This document shows positions 8,102 through 16,185 of a stretch of DNA of 33,709 nt, piece by piece. This DNA is from Bacillota bacterium (lineage in GTDB: Bacteria > Bacillota_I > Bacilli_A > Erysipelotrichales > Erysipelotrichaceae): positions 1-33,709 of the forward strand of contig JAJZTY010000006.1 of the NCBI GenBank assembly GCA_021847325.1. Direction: 5' to 3'. The position numbers and the translations under genes were made by a program. Numbering within the stretch: position 1 is the first letter of the stretch; every line of letters starts with the position of its first letter. The notes beneath the pieces are model-generated. The model saw nothing but the letters and a program-made list of their open reading frames with translations. It was not told the DNA's origin and made no database searches.

Positions 8102-9017
8102 AGTTTAAAGCCACCTTTAACTTCTCAATATTAGATCTCATAACATCAAAGTATGTTAATCCTTGTGCCATTTCTTCTAGACTTAGATTATGTGCACCAT
8201 GTAATACCTCAATATTCGCACCCGTTTGTTCAGAGATTGTACGAGCTATCTTTGGATCGACAAGTTCTTCATAAAATATGACTTTTATTTGATTCTCTTG
8301 CATTACATTGATTAATTCTGCTAGAGAACTTACACTCGGTTCTGCATCAGGCGAATACCCCGTATACGGAGATAAGATTTCTATATTAAATCGATTTGAT
8401 AAATAGCCAAACGCAAAATGACCCCCATAAATAATTTTATTAAGCTTCACACGATTAAATAGATCAATAAACTCTTGATCCAATTTATCCAATTCAGATA
8501 AATAGATATTCGCATTCGCTTGATAAAAATCCGCATTCTCTGGATCCATTTCAATTAAACCAGCCGTGATATTTTCTGCCATAATTTTAGCATTTAGTGG
8601 ATCCAACCAAAAATGAGGATCATATTCTTCATCATGATCTTCTTCATCACTATGTTCCTCTTCTAAATGTGTGATTAATTCAACACCATTTGAAGAATTC
8701 ACAACAATCGGACCTTGATCATTTAATTCTGTAAATAAATTACTAATCCATGTTTCCATGATGTCACTGGTATAAACAAATAAATCCGATTCATTTATAC
8801 GAATAATTGTGTTTGGTGTTGGTTCATATGAGTGAGGTTCCACCCCTGCTGGTAATAAAAGTTCTAAATTTACTTTATCCTTTGCGATGGCTCTCACCAT
8901 ATCGTATTGAGGAAATAATGTCACAATAACATTTGGTTTATCAGATTCAGCTTCTATATTTGAACATCCACTTAATAGAATTAAAGTTAATAAAATTGTT
9001 ATAATCGTTTTCTTCAT
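8094..9017 (-). CDS. znuA: Zinc-binding lipoprotein (ZnuA-like)
   Basis: Cluster A-I substrate-binding lipoprotein, 307 aa from ATG 9017 (MKKTIITIL), with GGAG 6-7 nt upstream; the track's MENI start lies inside that ribosome site. A signal peptide ends in the lipobox LLSGC. The mature protein has the family's metal ligands in PHSYEPTP and an acidic His loop (HLEEEHSDEEDHDEEYDPHFW), then YGGHFAFGYL and an EELVDPKIA region near the C terminus. The His/Asp/Glu loop favours Zn2+ over Mn2+. It captures zinc outside the membrane and hands it to ZnuBC. First gene of the znuACB-zur operon. Confidence 0.95.
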   Translation of the reverse strand: MKKTIITILLTLILLSGCSNIEAESDKPNVIVTLFPQYDMVRAIAKDKVNLELLLPAGVEPHSYEPTPNTIIRINESDLFVYTSDIMETWISNLFTELNDQGPIVVNSSNGVELITHLEEEHSDEEDHDEEYDPHFWLDPLNAKIMAENITAGLIEMDPENADFYQANANIYLSELDKLDQEFIDLFNRVKLNKIIYGGHFAFGYLSNRFNIEILSPYTGYSPDAEPSVSSLAELINVMQENQIKVIFYEELVDPKIARTISEQTGANIEVLHGAHNLSLEEMAQGLTYFDVMRSNIEKLKVALNYE

Positions 9018-9037
9018 AATATTCTCCATTCAATGTG

Positions 9038-9066
9038 ATTATAATCAACACAATAAAAATATGCAA
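9038..9066 (-). promoter_or_regulatory. Promoter of the znuACB-zur operon
   Basis: Minus strand: TTGCAT (9066-9061) and a perfect TATAAT (9043-9038) with a 17-bp spacer. The -10 sits in a short palindrome, TGATTATAATCA. Transcription would start about 15 nt before znuA. Confidence 0.65.
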
Positions 9067-9085
9067 ATGATTTGCATTTGCATAT
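9059..9085. promoter_or_regulatory. Candidate Zur operator
   Basis: ATGCAAATGATTTGCAT (9061-9077) is a perfect 8-1-8 palindrome, the same symmetry as Fur-family boxes, though not the Bacillus Zur sequence. It overlaps a longer inverted repeat, ATATGCAAATG...CATTTGCATAT, up to 9085, and covers the -35 of the znuA promoter. A role in ending the HAD transcript is less likely because no T-run follows. Confidence 0.6.
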
Positions 9086-9696
9086 TATAATATCTCACAT
9101 TTTCTTAAATAGTTATACAGTAACTGATACGTTCCATTATGGATATATCCATCCATATTAAGTTGATTAGCCATAAGTATATTTTGGACTGAATCATCAA
9201 TAAAGAAAGATTCATTCGCATTAATCCCACAAATCTCAAATGCTTTTTGGTAAAAATCATGGCTCGGTTTCGAATATTTAATATCTGCAGAGATTATTTT
9301 TTGATCAAATAAGGATAAGCATTTAATGTTATGTTCATATTGATAGAATCGAGGAGATGCATTTGAGAATAAATAAAGCTTATATCCTCTTTGTTTTAAG
9401 TTTTTTAATAATTCAAACATTTCGATTCTTTCAAATAAGTATTCATGCCAATGATCAAATATTGATTTAGTGATTGTATGATAGGAAGAATCTAAACGTT
9501 TAATAACTTGGGCATATGCTTCATCATCATTGATTAATCCTTGGTCCAAATCAAGCCATTCCTGTTGATAAAATATTTCTTTGACTAATCGATTGATAAT
9601 TGATTCATCTTGAGTAAACTGTGAAACAATCGTATGCGGAGAATAGTCTATTAACACATTCCCCATATCAAAGACTATGTTTTTATACTGTTTCAT
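9085..9696 (-). CDS. HAD-family phosphatase (subfamily IA, YihX-like)
   Basis: A 203-aa cytoplasmic haloacid-dehalogenase-type hydrolase. Motif I is FDMGNVLID (nucleophile D10), motif II LFSNAS, motif III around KYSKPSHDFY, and motif IV FFIDDS. The DxGNV form of motif I and the helical cap between motifs I and II resemble the YihX group of sugar-phosphate phosphatases, but the substrate is not predictable. It overlaps the stop of the upstream mgtC-like gene by ATGA, so the two are co-transcribed and translationally coupled. Its stop touches the candidate Zur operator. Confidence 0.88.
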   Translation of the reverse strand: MKQYKNIVFDMGNVLIDYSPHTIVSQFTQDESIINRLVKEIFYQQEWLDLDQGLINDDEAYAQVIKRLDSSYHTITKSIFDHWHEYLFERIEMFELLKNLKQRGYKLYLFSNASPRFYQYEHNIKCLSLFDQKIISADIKYSKPSHDFYQKAFEICGINANESFFIDDSVQNILMANQLNMDGYIHNGTYQLLYNYLRKCEIL

Positions 9697-10340
9697 TCTT
9701 CAACATCCAAGTCCGTTAATCGTTTTAACATCTTTTCTTTTAATAGTTGTTTATTCAAACCATTTGGATATCGAAGTACAAGTTCAATATTAACTCGATT
9801 TGAATCTGCTTCACCGACTCGATACATCACAATTTCGATATCCAAGCTTTTTATATAGTCAATAATATCGCGTATGGATGCGGTATTACAATTAACCATA
9901 AATGTATCATTTGATCGATCAAAACGACTAAACCATTTTGTATGAAATACTATTTGAACTAAGATAATTAAGACAGCTGTACTCACTCCAATAAAATACA
10001 TTCCAGCTCCAATGGTCATCCCAACTGCAGATGTTGTCCAAATACCAGCTGCTGTAGTTAAACCACTAACTGTGTTTTTACGTACTAAGATCATCCCTGC
10101 ACCTAAAAAGCCTATCCCAGTTACAACTTGTGCCGCTATGCGTGAATGATCCGCGTCCATGGTGTCCATGAATCCATATTTTGAAAGAATCATTAATAAA
10201 CAAGATCCTAACGCAACTATCGCATGTGTACGTATTCCGGCTTCTTTATATCGATTGGTTCGTTCGAAACCAATAAGTACACCTAATAGTACTGAAATAA
10301 GCAATCTAAAAAATAGAATCAATTCGAATTGTGTTGGCAT
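9693..10340 (-). CDS. MgtC/SapB-family membrane protein
   Basis: A 215-aa protein with four to five membrane helices in the first two thirds, including the family motifs GFERTNRYKEAGIRTH and GIGFLGAGMI, and TTAAGIWTTSAVGM. A soluble C-terminal domain of about 70 residues follows (possibly ACT-like). Members of this family are linked to Mg2+ limitation and membrane potential or ATP synthase control; the specific role here is unknown. ATG at 10340 has GGGAG about 7 nt upstream. It forms a two-gene operon with the HAD phosphatase. Confidence 0.92.
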   Translation of the reverse strand: MPTQFELILFFRLLISVLLGVLIGFERTNRYKEAGIRTHAIVALGSCLLMILSKYGFMDTMDADHSRIAAQVVTGIGFLGAGMILVRKNTVSGLTTAAGIWTTSAVGMTIGAGMYFIGVSTAVLIILVQIVFHTKWFSRFDRSNDTFMVNCNTASIRDIIDYIKSLDIEIVMYRVGEADSNRVNIELVLRYPNGLNKQLLKEKMLKRLTDLDVEE

Positions 10341-10365
10341 ATAATACTCCCTATATCGTAGGTAT

Positions 10366-10395
10366 ATTATGGCACAATTGTTGAAATACTGTAAA
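10366..10395 (-). promoter_or_regulatory. Promoter of the mgtC-HAD operon
   Basis: Minus strand TTTACA and CATAAT, each five of six matches, with an 18-bp spacer, 26 nt upstream of the mgtC-like start. Confidence 0.6.
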
Positions 10396-10463
10396 CATGT
10401 TCAAATTGAGTCATATTGTTTAATAATCTTTTAATTTTTTTGTATACTAATAAAGAGGTCATT

Positions 10464-10739
10464 ATGGAAATCAAACAAAACACAGAAGCATTTTATATCG
10501 GAGATCGATTTGAAGAAGCACTCGCAAAACTTGAATTTGAAAATACAGACTATGGAATGGTTTTAACACACACTGAGGTTTCTGAAGAACTTAAAGGACA
10601 AGGTGTGGGTCGTGCACTTGTTAAATATGTTGTGGAAATAGCACGTAATGAAAAATTCAAATTGAAATTAGAATGTGAGTATGCAAAGAGAGAATTTGAA
10701 AAACATCCTGAATATCAAGATGTTCTCTTTACTGATTAG
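10464..10739 (+). CDS. Small GNAT-type N-acetyltransferase (YjdJ-like, COG2388)
   Basis: A 91-aa protein from ATG 10464, preceded by AGAGG at good spacing; the track's N-terminal 16 residues cover the promoter (TATACT at 10443). It contains the minimal GNAT acetyl-CoA loop EELKGQGVGRALVKYVVEIAR, followed by KLKLECEYAKREFEKHPEY, the typical ending of this short family. The substrate is unknown. It is convergent with, and overlaps by 11 bp, the downstream GGDEF gene; I see no terminator hairpin there. Confidence 0.88.
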   Translation: MEIKQNTEAFYIGDRFEEALAKLEFENTDYGMVLTHTEVSEELKGQGVGRALVKYVVEIARNEKFKLKLECEYAKREFEKHPEYQDVLFTD

Positions 10740-12453
10740 ATTGTCTCCTTTTGTCTTCATACATTTTCTTATCACTCATCGCAATGATGGTTTCTAAGTC
10801 ATCTGAGTTAGGTACAAACTGATGGAAACCAATCGCTAAACTTAAGTTTAGTTTTAATTCTCCAATCGCGAAAGGTTCACTAAAGTTATCACGTATACGC
10901 TTGATAACTTTTTCTATGGAATTTCTATCTTTCATATGGGCAATAATGACAAATTCATCTCCGCCCATTCTAAATATCATGTCTGTTTCATGACAACTAT
11001 TTCTTAAGCGACGTGCTGTGATTCTAAGGACTTCATCTCCTATTTTATGCCCATATTCATCATTGATATCTTTGAATCCATTTAAATCGATAAATAACAC
11101 GAAGAATAAATCGTTTGATTCGTATTTGCTCATATCAAATTTAAGTTCATTGAGATAAGAACGATTCCATAGTTTTGTTAGTGGATCAATCTTTACAATA
11201 TTCTCAAGATGGATGGTTCGCTCACTGATAATTGAAAAACGATGGATTACACTTGCCGCAATAAATAACGTAAAAATCATGATCATTAAATAAAATGAGT
11301 AACGAGTATTTTGTATGAAATATATAGATACCATTGCACTTGCGATGGAAGCAATTAGAATAAAGATACTATAAATGTTTAATGTCTGTTTTCGATAAGC
11401 CAAATAAGCATAATATAAGTAATGTATTCCAAATATACCTATTAATACTTGGAAAACAAGATATAAGAACTCTAAACCTGAATGATTCAATAACACAGAG
11501 GCAAAAAGGAAGAAAAGTATGATTGAATATGCAATGGTACGGTATCTTTGATTAAACTTGAAAATACTAAATGTGTTTGATAATAAATTAAAAGTCGGTA
11601 ACATCAAGAAAACAGATAAATATTCGAGTCTAAGTACCCAAATTAATGGCAGATTAAAATATGGATTAAGAAAATATATAATATGACTGCCTGTACTCAT
11701 AATACGAACTGCAAATAAGAAGCATAAGAGTGACATAAACAAGGATCTACGATCTTTTATAATGATATAGATTAATAAGAATAGAACACTAAATGAAAAC
11801 ATGGCAGAAAAAGCAAATAATTCGACAAATATAGATGTTTCATAAAAATAGAGAATATCATCGAAATCACCAAAAAGTGGTGCATAGATAAATCCTGAAT
11901 TTACTTTTTCATAATTTGAGACTTCGATAATTATCTCAGCATTTCCATTCAGATCACTTTTAAAGACATCTTTATCCGTAAAACTCTCACCCATCGTTGT
12001 GAGTGAATTCTTCCCAATAACTCCATTGGATAGTATTTTTTTACCATTTATGGATAAGCGATAGCTCGATCCTGCTTCTTCAAGAAGTAAACCATACTCC
12101 ATCTCTGGATCAAGTCCTGTTAGTAATAAACGATAAGTCGCATATCCATACCCATTTTCAAATGAGTTATCGGTAATCCACTCATGTTCAATATTACGAA
12201 AATCATGTTTGAGTTTAATTTGTGAGAGTTCATCTTCCAAGATAAAAACCTCAGGATAAAATTCCCATTCTCCTTTTAACCGATAGAGAGTATTGGTTTC
12301 GATTTCTTCAATGTTTAGTGTTCCACTTTTACTCTCAAGATCTTTAACTTTTTGAAAATCTTTGTTAAATGACCATATGTAAGTCACAAGTGAAAAGACT
12401 AATAAGAATGTGATAATTTTGAAATTTTTCATAGCACTTTGTTTAAATATCAT
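10729..12453 (-). CDS. Membrane diguanylate cyclase with 7TM sensor (7TMR-DISM-like, GGDEF)
   Basis: A 574-aa protein. An N-terminal membrane anchor (about 10-28) precedes an extracellular beta-rich domain of about 170 residues that includes GEWEFYPE and the YATYRL type segment common in 7TMR-DISM extracellular domains. Then come about seven membrane helices (about 205-400), a short linker helix and a GGDEF domain with KIDPLTKLWNR, FIDLNGFKDIND and RMGGDEFVI (GGDEF at 497-501). The synthase motif is intact, but the I-site position reads HETD rather than RxxD, so feedback inhibition may be lost. It probably senses an external carbohydrate-like ligand (family inference). The start could also be ATG at 12432 (MKNFKII); neither has a strong ribosome site. 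Confidence 0.93.
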   Translation of the reverse strand: MIFKQSAMKNFKIITFLLVFSLVTYIWSFNKDFQKVKDLESKSGTLNIEEIETNTLYRLKGEWEFYPEVFILEDELSQIKLKHDFRNIEHEWITDNSFENGYGYATYRLLLTGLDPEMEYGLLLEEAGSSYRLSINGKKILSNGVIGKNSLTTMGESFTDKDVFKSDLNGNAEIIIEVSNYEKVNSGFIYAPLFGDFDDILYFYETSIFVELFAFSAMFSFSVLFLLIYIIIKDRRSLFMSLLCFLFAVRIMSTGSHIIYFLNPYFNLPLIWVLRLEYLSVFLMLPTFNLLSNTFSIFKFNQRYRTIAYSIILFFLFASVLLNHSGLEFLYLVFQVLIGIFGIHYLYYAYLAYRKQTLNIYSIFILIASIASAMVSIYFIQNTRYSFYLMIMIFTLFIAASVIHRFSIISERTIHLENIVKIDPLTKLWNRSYLNELKFDMSKYESNDLFFVLFIDLNGFKDINDEYGHKIGDEVLRITARRLRNSCHETDMIFRMGGDEFVIIAHMKDRNSIEKVIKRIRDNFSEPFAIGELKLNLSLAIGFHQFVPNSDDLETIIAMSDKKMYEDKRRQSNQ

Positions 12454-12509
12454 ACACTATTCATTTTAAAAACACTATTAGATTAGTACTTATTAGAAGA
12501 GTGTATGAT
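12449..12509. repeat. 10-bp inverted repeat in a divergent promoter gap
   Basis: ATCATACACT (12449-12458) and AGTGTATGAT (12500-12509) are perfect inverted copies 41 bp apart. They lie between the 7TM GGDEF gene and the HD-GYP gene; the left arm covers the upstream ATG of the GGDEF gene. They could be an operator pair or simply a chance repeat. Confidence 0.35.
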
Positions 12510-12561
12510 TGTAAAGTCAAAAAATAAGTTATACAATGTTTTTAAATAAAATGAGGAATCT

Positions 12562-13674
12562 ATGTCAAATAATACACAAATTTTGATTCTTGATAATGAT
12601 CTATCTTGTTTAACCACTTTAGAACGTATCCTTCATTCATTGGGTGAGGTTATATGTTTTAATAATGCGATGGACTTTTTAGAACATTTAAAAACAAAAT
12701 CGAGTCCTGGAATCATTTTAATTGATACCAACTCTCATGGATTTAATGGGTATGAAATTCTTAATAAACTTCATAGTCAATCCATTATCAATGATGTGCC
12801 CATCTTGCTTACCATAAAAGAAGATGTTAAGGATGAAAGTACGATACATTTATCCGGAGCACATGATTATTTATTTAAACCTTATCGTTTAAGCATCGTT
12901 CAAAATAGAGTTAAATCCTATCTTGAATTAAAACAAGTAAGAGATCAATTGAAAGATCAGGCTCGTTGGATTGAGAATGAAGTAACAAAACGTATTTATG
13001 ATTTACAACTGACATTTGATTTGTCCATCGATATTGTGACTCAATTGGTTGAGACACGTAATCCTGACGGAGCTACACATATTACACGTACTCGAAATTA
13101 TTATGAAATCATTATGCGTAGACTTCAAAAATCTGAGAAATATCGCTCCGTTATTGATGAAAAGTATATTGTACGTACTGTAAAGGCCAGTCCTTTACAT
13201 GATATTGGTAAAATGGGTATCCCTGAAAATATCTTGATGAAGAATGATAAATTATCTACGGATGAGTTTGATATCGTAAAAACACATACTACTATTGGTT
13301 ATAATACAATTAAGAATGTAGTTGATACGAGTTTTATTACTGATTTATTGAAATCTAATGCTAATAGTGATTCGTCCGAGTTCTTTAAAGAAGCACTTAA
13401 TATCGCGAAATATCACCATGAGTATTGGGATGGTAGTGGTTATCCTGAAGGATTAAAAGAAGATAAAATCCCTTTATCAGCTCGTGTTATGGCGATTGTG
13501 GATGTATTTGATGCCTTGAGTAATAAACGTGTCTACAAAGAAGCTTGGAGTATCGAAAAAACAACTCACTATATCAAGTCTAAGAGTGGAACACAATTTG
13601 ACCCTGATGTAGTTAAAGCTTTCTTACTAGAATCCGATGCGATTCGAAAAATCTGGGAAACAACCCGAAATTAA
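12562..13674 (+). CDS. Response regulator with HD-GYP c-di-GMP phosphodiesterase
   Basis: A 370-aa soluble protein. The N-terminal receiver domain has the acidic pair near residues 11-13 (DNDLS), the phospho-acceptor D55 (ILIDTN), T84 and K106 (LFKPYR). A coiled linker leads to an HD-GYP domain with THITRTRNY, PLHDIGKMGIP (HD at 213-214) and HHEYWDGSGYP (GYP at 293-295), all expected residues present. It should hydrolyse c-di-GMP to GMP under phospho-relay control. No histidine kinase is nearby, so the partner is an orphan elsewhere. ATG at 12562 follows GAGG at good spacing. The gene is divergent from the 7TM cyclase, which makes a synthase/hydrolase pair sharing one control region. Confidence 0.95.
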   Translation: MSNNTQILILDNDLSCLTTLERILHSLGEVICFNNAMDFLEHLKTKSSPGIILIDTNSHGFNGYEILNKLHSQSIINDVPILLTIKEDVKDESTIHLSGAHDYLFKPYRLSIVQNRVKSYLELKQVRDQLKDQARWIENEVTKRIYDLQLTFDLSIDIVTQLVETRNPDGATHITRTRNYYEIIMRRLQKSEKYRSVIDEKYIVRTVKASPLHDIGKMGIPENILMKNDKLSTDEFDIVKTHTTIGYNTIKNVVDTSFITDLLKSNANSDSSEFFKEALNIAKYHHEYWDGSGYPEGLKEDKIPLSARVMAIVDVFDALSNKRVYKEAWSIEKTTHYIKSKSGTQFDPDVVKAFLLESDAIRKIWETTRN

Positions 13675-13692
13675 ATAAGAACCAATAAAATT

Positions 13693-13736
13693 AGCACATA
13701 ATAGTTATACCTTAATTAATTATGTGCTTTTATATT
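13693..13736 (+). terminator. Terminator after the HD-GYP gene
   Basis: AGCACATAAT (13693-13702) and ATTATGTGCT (13719-13728) form a perfect 10-bp stem with a 16-nt loop followed by TTTATATTTAT. Confidence 0.75.
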
Positions 13737-13761
13737 TATAATACAAAACTCAACTTTTAGT

Positions 13762-13791
13762 TTGCATAATCTTTAACTTCCTCTGTATACT
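13762..13791 (+). promoter_or_regulatory. Promoter immediately before the dCache GGDEF-EAL gene
   Basis: TTGCAT at 13762 and TATACT at 13786 with an 18-bp spacer. The predicted start of transcription (about 13798) is only a few bases from the ATG at 13802, and no Shine-Dalgarno sequence is visible, so the message may be leaderless. Confidence 0.55.
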
Positions 13792-13801
13792 TATAGTGTC
13801 T

Positions 13802-16099
13802 ATGAAATCAATTAGAACCCAAATGATCAGTTTAATCGTAGTCGTATGCGTCATCGTATTTTTTGGGTTAAATTATTCCATTGAACAGAAATTAAATGAA
13901 CTAAAAAATCATACCATTACGCAATATTTAGATATTACAGATTCTCGTGCAAATGAAGTAAGTAAAGAACTTGTTGGAATAATTAATCAAGTAAGAATGA
14001 TATCAAAGTCTACGATTATTCAATCAATGGATTTAAACATAATTAAAGATTATCTAAAGAGTTTGATTGAAGATAGTAATATTCGGAGTATGACATTTTC
14101 TGATATTAATGGGAAAGCTTGGACTACCTATGATTCTGATATTGATATTTCTAATCAGGAACAATACAAATCAATCATTATCGATCAAAAAGAATGGATT
14201 ATTTCTAATCCATTTCATAGCCCTTATTTCTTTGAAGATATCCCTATTATCACAATTTCTCATCAGATAAAAGTAAATGATGAAATTGTTGGTTTACTTA
14301 ATGCCGTTGTGACGACTGAGTTCATGAATAAGATTACTGAATCCATTCAATTTAAGAATTTGAGTTTTGCGTGGATTATTGATTCTAATGGTAAGATTGT
14401 TTCTCATCCAAATAAGTCGATTTCAATCGATCAATCGTATAATAATATCCTTCAATATGAAGGTTCCAATCCTTTTACATACAATAGTGGGTCGTTTAAT
14501 TATCTTGATGAGAATAATCGATCTATGTTAGCTGTATATTCAACGATTCCAAATACATCTGGTTGGAAGCTCATAATTTCAATTGAAAATAGAAATGCGT
14601 TTACCGAATTAACATCTGTCATGAATTATGTGGATTATGCATTGTTAATTAGTTTAGTGATTCTTATCTTATTTGCGTTAGTGTATGCGAATTCAATTTC
14701 TGAGCCTATTTTACGTTTAAGACATGTGTTTGAACGTGCTGAGAAAGGCGATTTAAATGTTAAAGCAGATGAGAGTGTTAAGAATGAGATAGGATTAGCT
14801 GGTGTTAGTTTTAATCATATGTTACAGGAGATTAAGAATTTAACGTATATTGATCCTGTGACGCAAATTGGTAATTATCGAAGTTATTTAAGTGAATCTA
14901 ATTTTATCATTCAATCGAATAAGAATGATACGTATTATGTGGTCGTCATTTCGATTGATGATTTCAAGAAAATAAATAGTTTAGGTGGTTATGGCTTTGG
15001 GAATGAGACATTAAAGAAGTTTGCGGAACTAATTCAAACTCAACTTCATGAGGATGAGATTGTGGCTCGTTATTTTGGGGATGAGATGATTCTTTTACTT
15101 AAAGAGAATGATTTAGAAGTCTTAAGAGAAAGAATTAGTGTCTTACTTAAGGAATGTCAAAGACCATTTATCATTATGGACATCGATATTCATTTGAGTA
15201 TAAGTTGTGGAATTGCTAAGCATATTTCGACTGATACGATTGAAATGAGTATTCATAACTCTACCATTGCGAAGTTAAAAGCTAAGAAGATGGGTGGTAA
15301 TGTTGCGATATTTTATGGGGATGGAATTAATCAAGAGATTAAGCTTGAGCAGGATATTGAGAAAGAACTTTATCATGCGATAGATCGTAATGAGCTCTAT
15401 TTGGTTTATCAGCCTATATTTGATTTAAAGTCTATGAAAATCAGTGGATTTGAAGCTTTATTAAGATGGAATCATCCAATTTATAATTCTCATCGAATTG
15501 ATTCAATTATAAAAATTGCGGAGAATTCTGGTCAAATGCCTAAGATTGGTCGATGGGTTATGAAAGAAGCATGTTATCAGTTAAAAGCACTTAATGAAAC
15601 TTTCCCTGATTTAAGTATTGCGTTAAATGTTTCTATGGTTCAGTTTAATGACAGTTATTTCATTAAGAATGTAGAAGAAATTCTAAAGTATACGAAAATT
15701 AATCGTAATAATCTGATTTTTGAGATTACTGAGTCTTCTGCTATGAATAACGTGGATGAGAATTTAAATGATTTAAGACGTTTAAAGGATTTAGGTATTG
15801 GATTATCGATTGATGATTTTGGGACAGGTTATTCTTCATTAGCTTATTTAAGTCAGTTCCCAATTGATCATATAAAGATTGATCGTAATTTTATCCGTAA
15901 GATGACTGAAGAATCGTCTGATTTAATGTTAGTTAAAACAATGATTACTTTAGCTAAATCACTTCATTTGGAAGTTATTGCGGAGGGTGTAGAAAGCTTA
16001 GAAGAAATGAATATTTTGAAGTCTCTTGAGTGTGATAAGATTCAAGGATATTTGATTAGTAAGCCAAAAAGAATGAAAGATTTAGAAATAGTGAGCTAA
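13802..16099 (+). CDS. Membrane dCache-HAMP-GGDEF(degenerate)-EAL protein
   Basis: A 765-aa c-di-GMP phosphodiesterase candidate. A membrane helix near residues 10-27 and a second near 276-297 flank an extracellular dCache-like sensor domain; HAMP follows (about 298-350). The GGDEF domain is degenerate: the motif reads YFGDEM instead of GGDEF, so cyclase activity is doubtful, though GTP binding might persist. The EAL domain looks complete: FEALLRW, LNVSMVQF, FEITESSAM, SIDDFGTGYSSLAYL, IKIDRNF, AEGVES and QGYL. It should cleave c-di-GMP to pGpG in response to an external ligand. I start at ATG 13802; the track's GTG at 13796 adds two residues. No ribosome site precedes either. Confidence 0.93.
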   Translation: MKSIRTQMISLIVVVCVIVFFGLNYSIEQKLNELKNHTITQYLDITDSRANEVSKELVGIINQVRMISKSTIIQSMDLNIIKDYLKSLIEDSNIRSMTFSDINGKAWTTYDSDIDISNQEQYKSIIIDQKEWIISNPFHSPYFFEDIPIITISHQIKVNDEIVGLLNAVVTTEFMNKITESIQFKNLSFAWIIDSNGKIVSHPNKSISIDQSYNNILQYEGSNPFTYNSGSFNYLDENNRSMLAVYSTIPNTSGWKLIISIENRNAFTELTSVMNYVDYALLISLVILILFALVYANSISEPILRLRHVFERAEKGDLNVKADESVKNEIGLAGVSFNHMLQEIKNLTYIDPVTQIGNYRSYLSESNFIIQSNKNDTYYVVVISIDDFKKINSLGGYGFGNETLKKFAELIQTQLHEDEIVARYFGDEMILLLKENDLEVLRERISVLLKECQRPFIIMDIDIHLSISCGIAKHISTDTIEMSIHNSTIAKLKAKKMGGNVAIFYGDGINQEIKLEQDIEKELYHAIDRNELYLVYQPIFDLKSMKISGFEALLRWNHPIYNSHRIDSIIKIAENSGQMPKIGRWVMKEACYQLKALNETFPDLSIALNVSMVQFNDSYFIKNVEEILKYTKINRNNLIFEITESSAMNNVDENLNDLRRLKDLGIGLSIDDFGTGYSSLAYLSQFPIDHIKIDRNFIRKMTEESSDLMLVKTMITLAKSLHLEVIAEGVESLEEMNILKSLECDKIQGYLISKPKRMKDLEIVS

Positions 16100-16114
16100 A
16101 GTCTCACTTTTTTT
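16090..16114 (+). terminator. Terminator overlapping the dCache gene stop
   Basis: AGTGAG (16090-16095) pairs with CTCACT (16103-16108), followed by seven T. The 7-nt loop holds the TAA stop codon, so the hairpin uses coding bases. Confidence 0.75.
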
Positions 16115-16185
16115 ATGTCTATTTAAGCATTTTCTTTTTATCTTTTGTTTAGAATGGTATCATAATAAAAAAAGGGCTTGATATC

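Noticed and set aside
9059-9085. Znu upstream palindrome as a terminator of the HAD gene
   Set aside because: No adjacent T-run and the stem is AT-rich; the overlap with a -35 suits an operator better.
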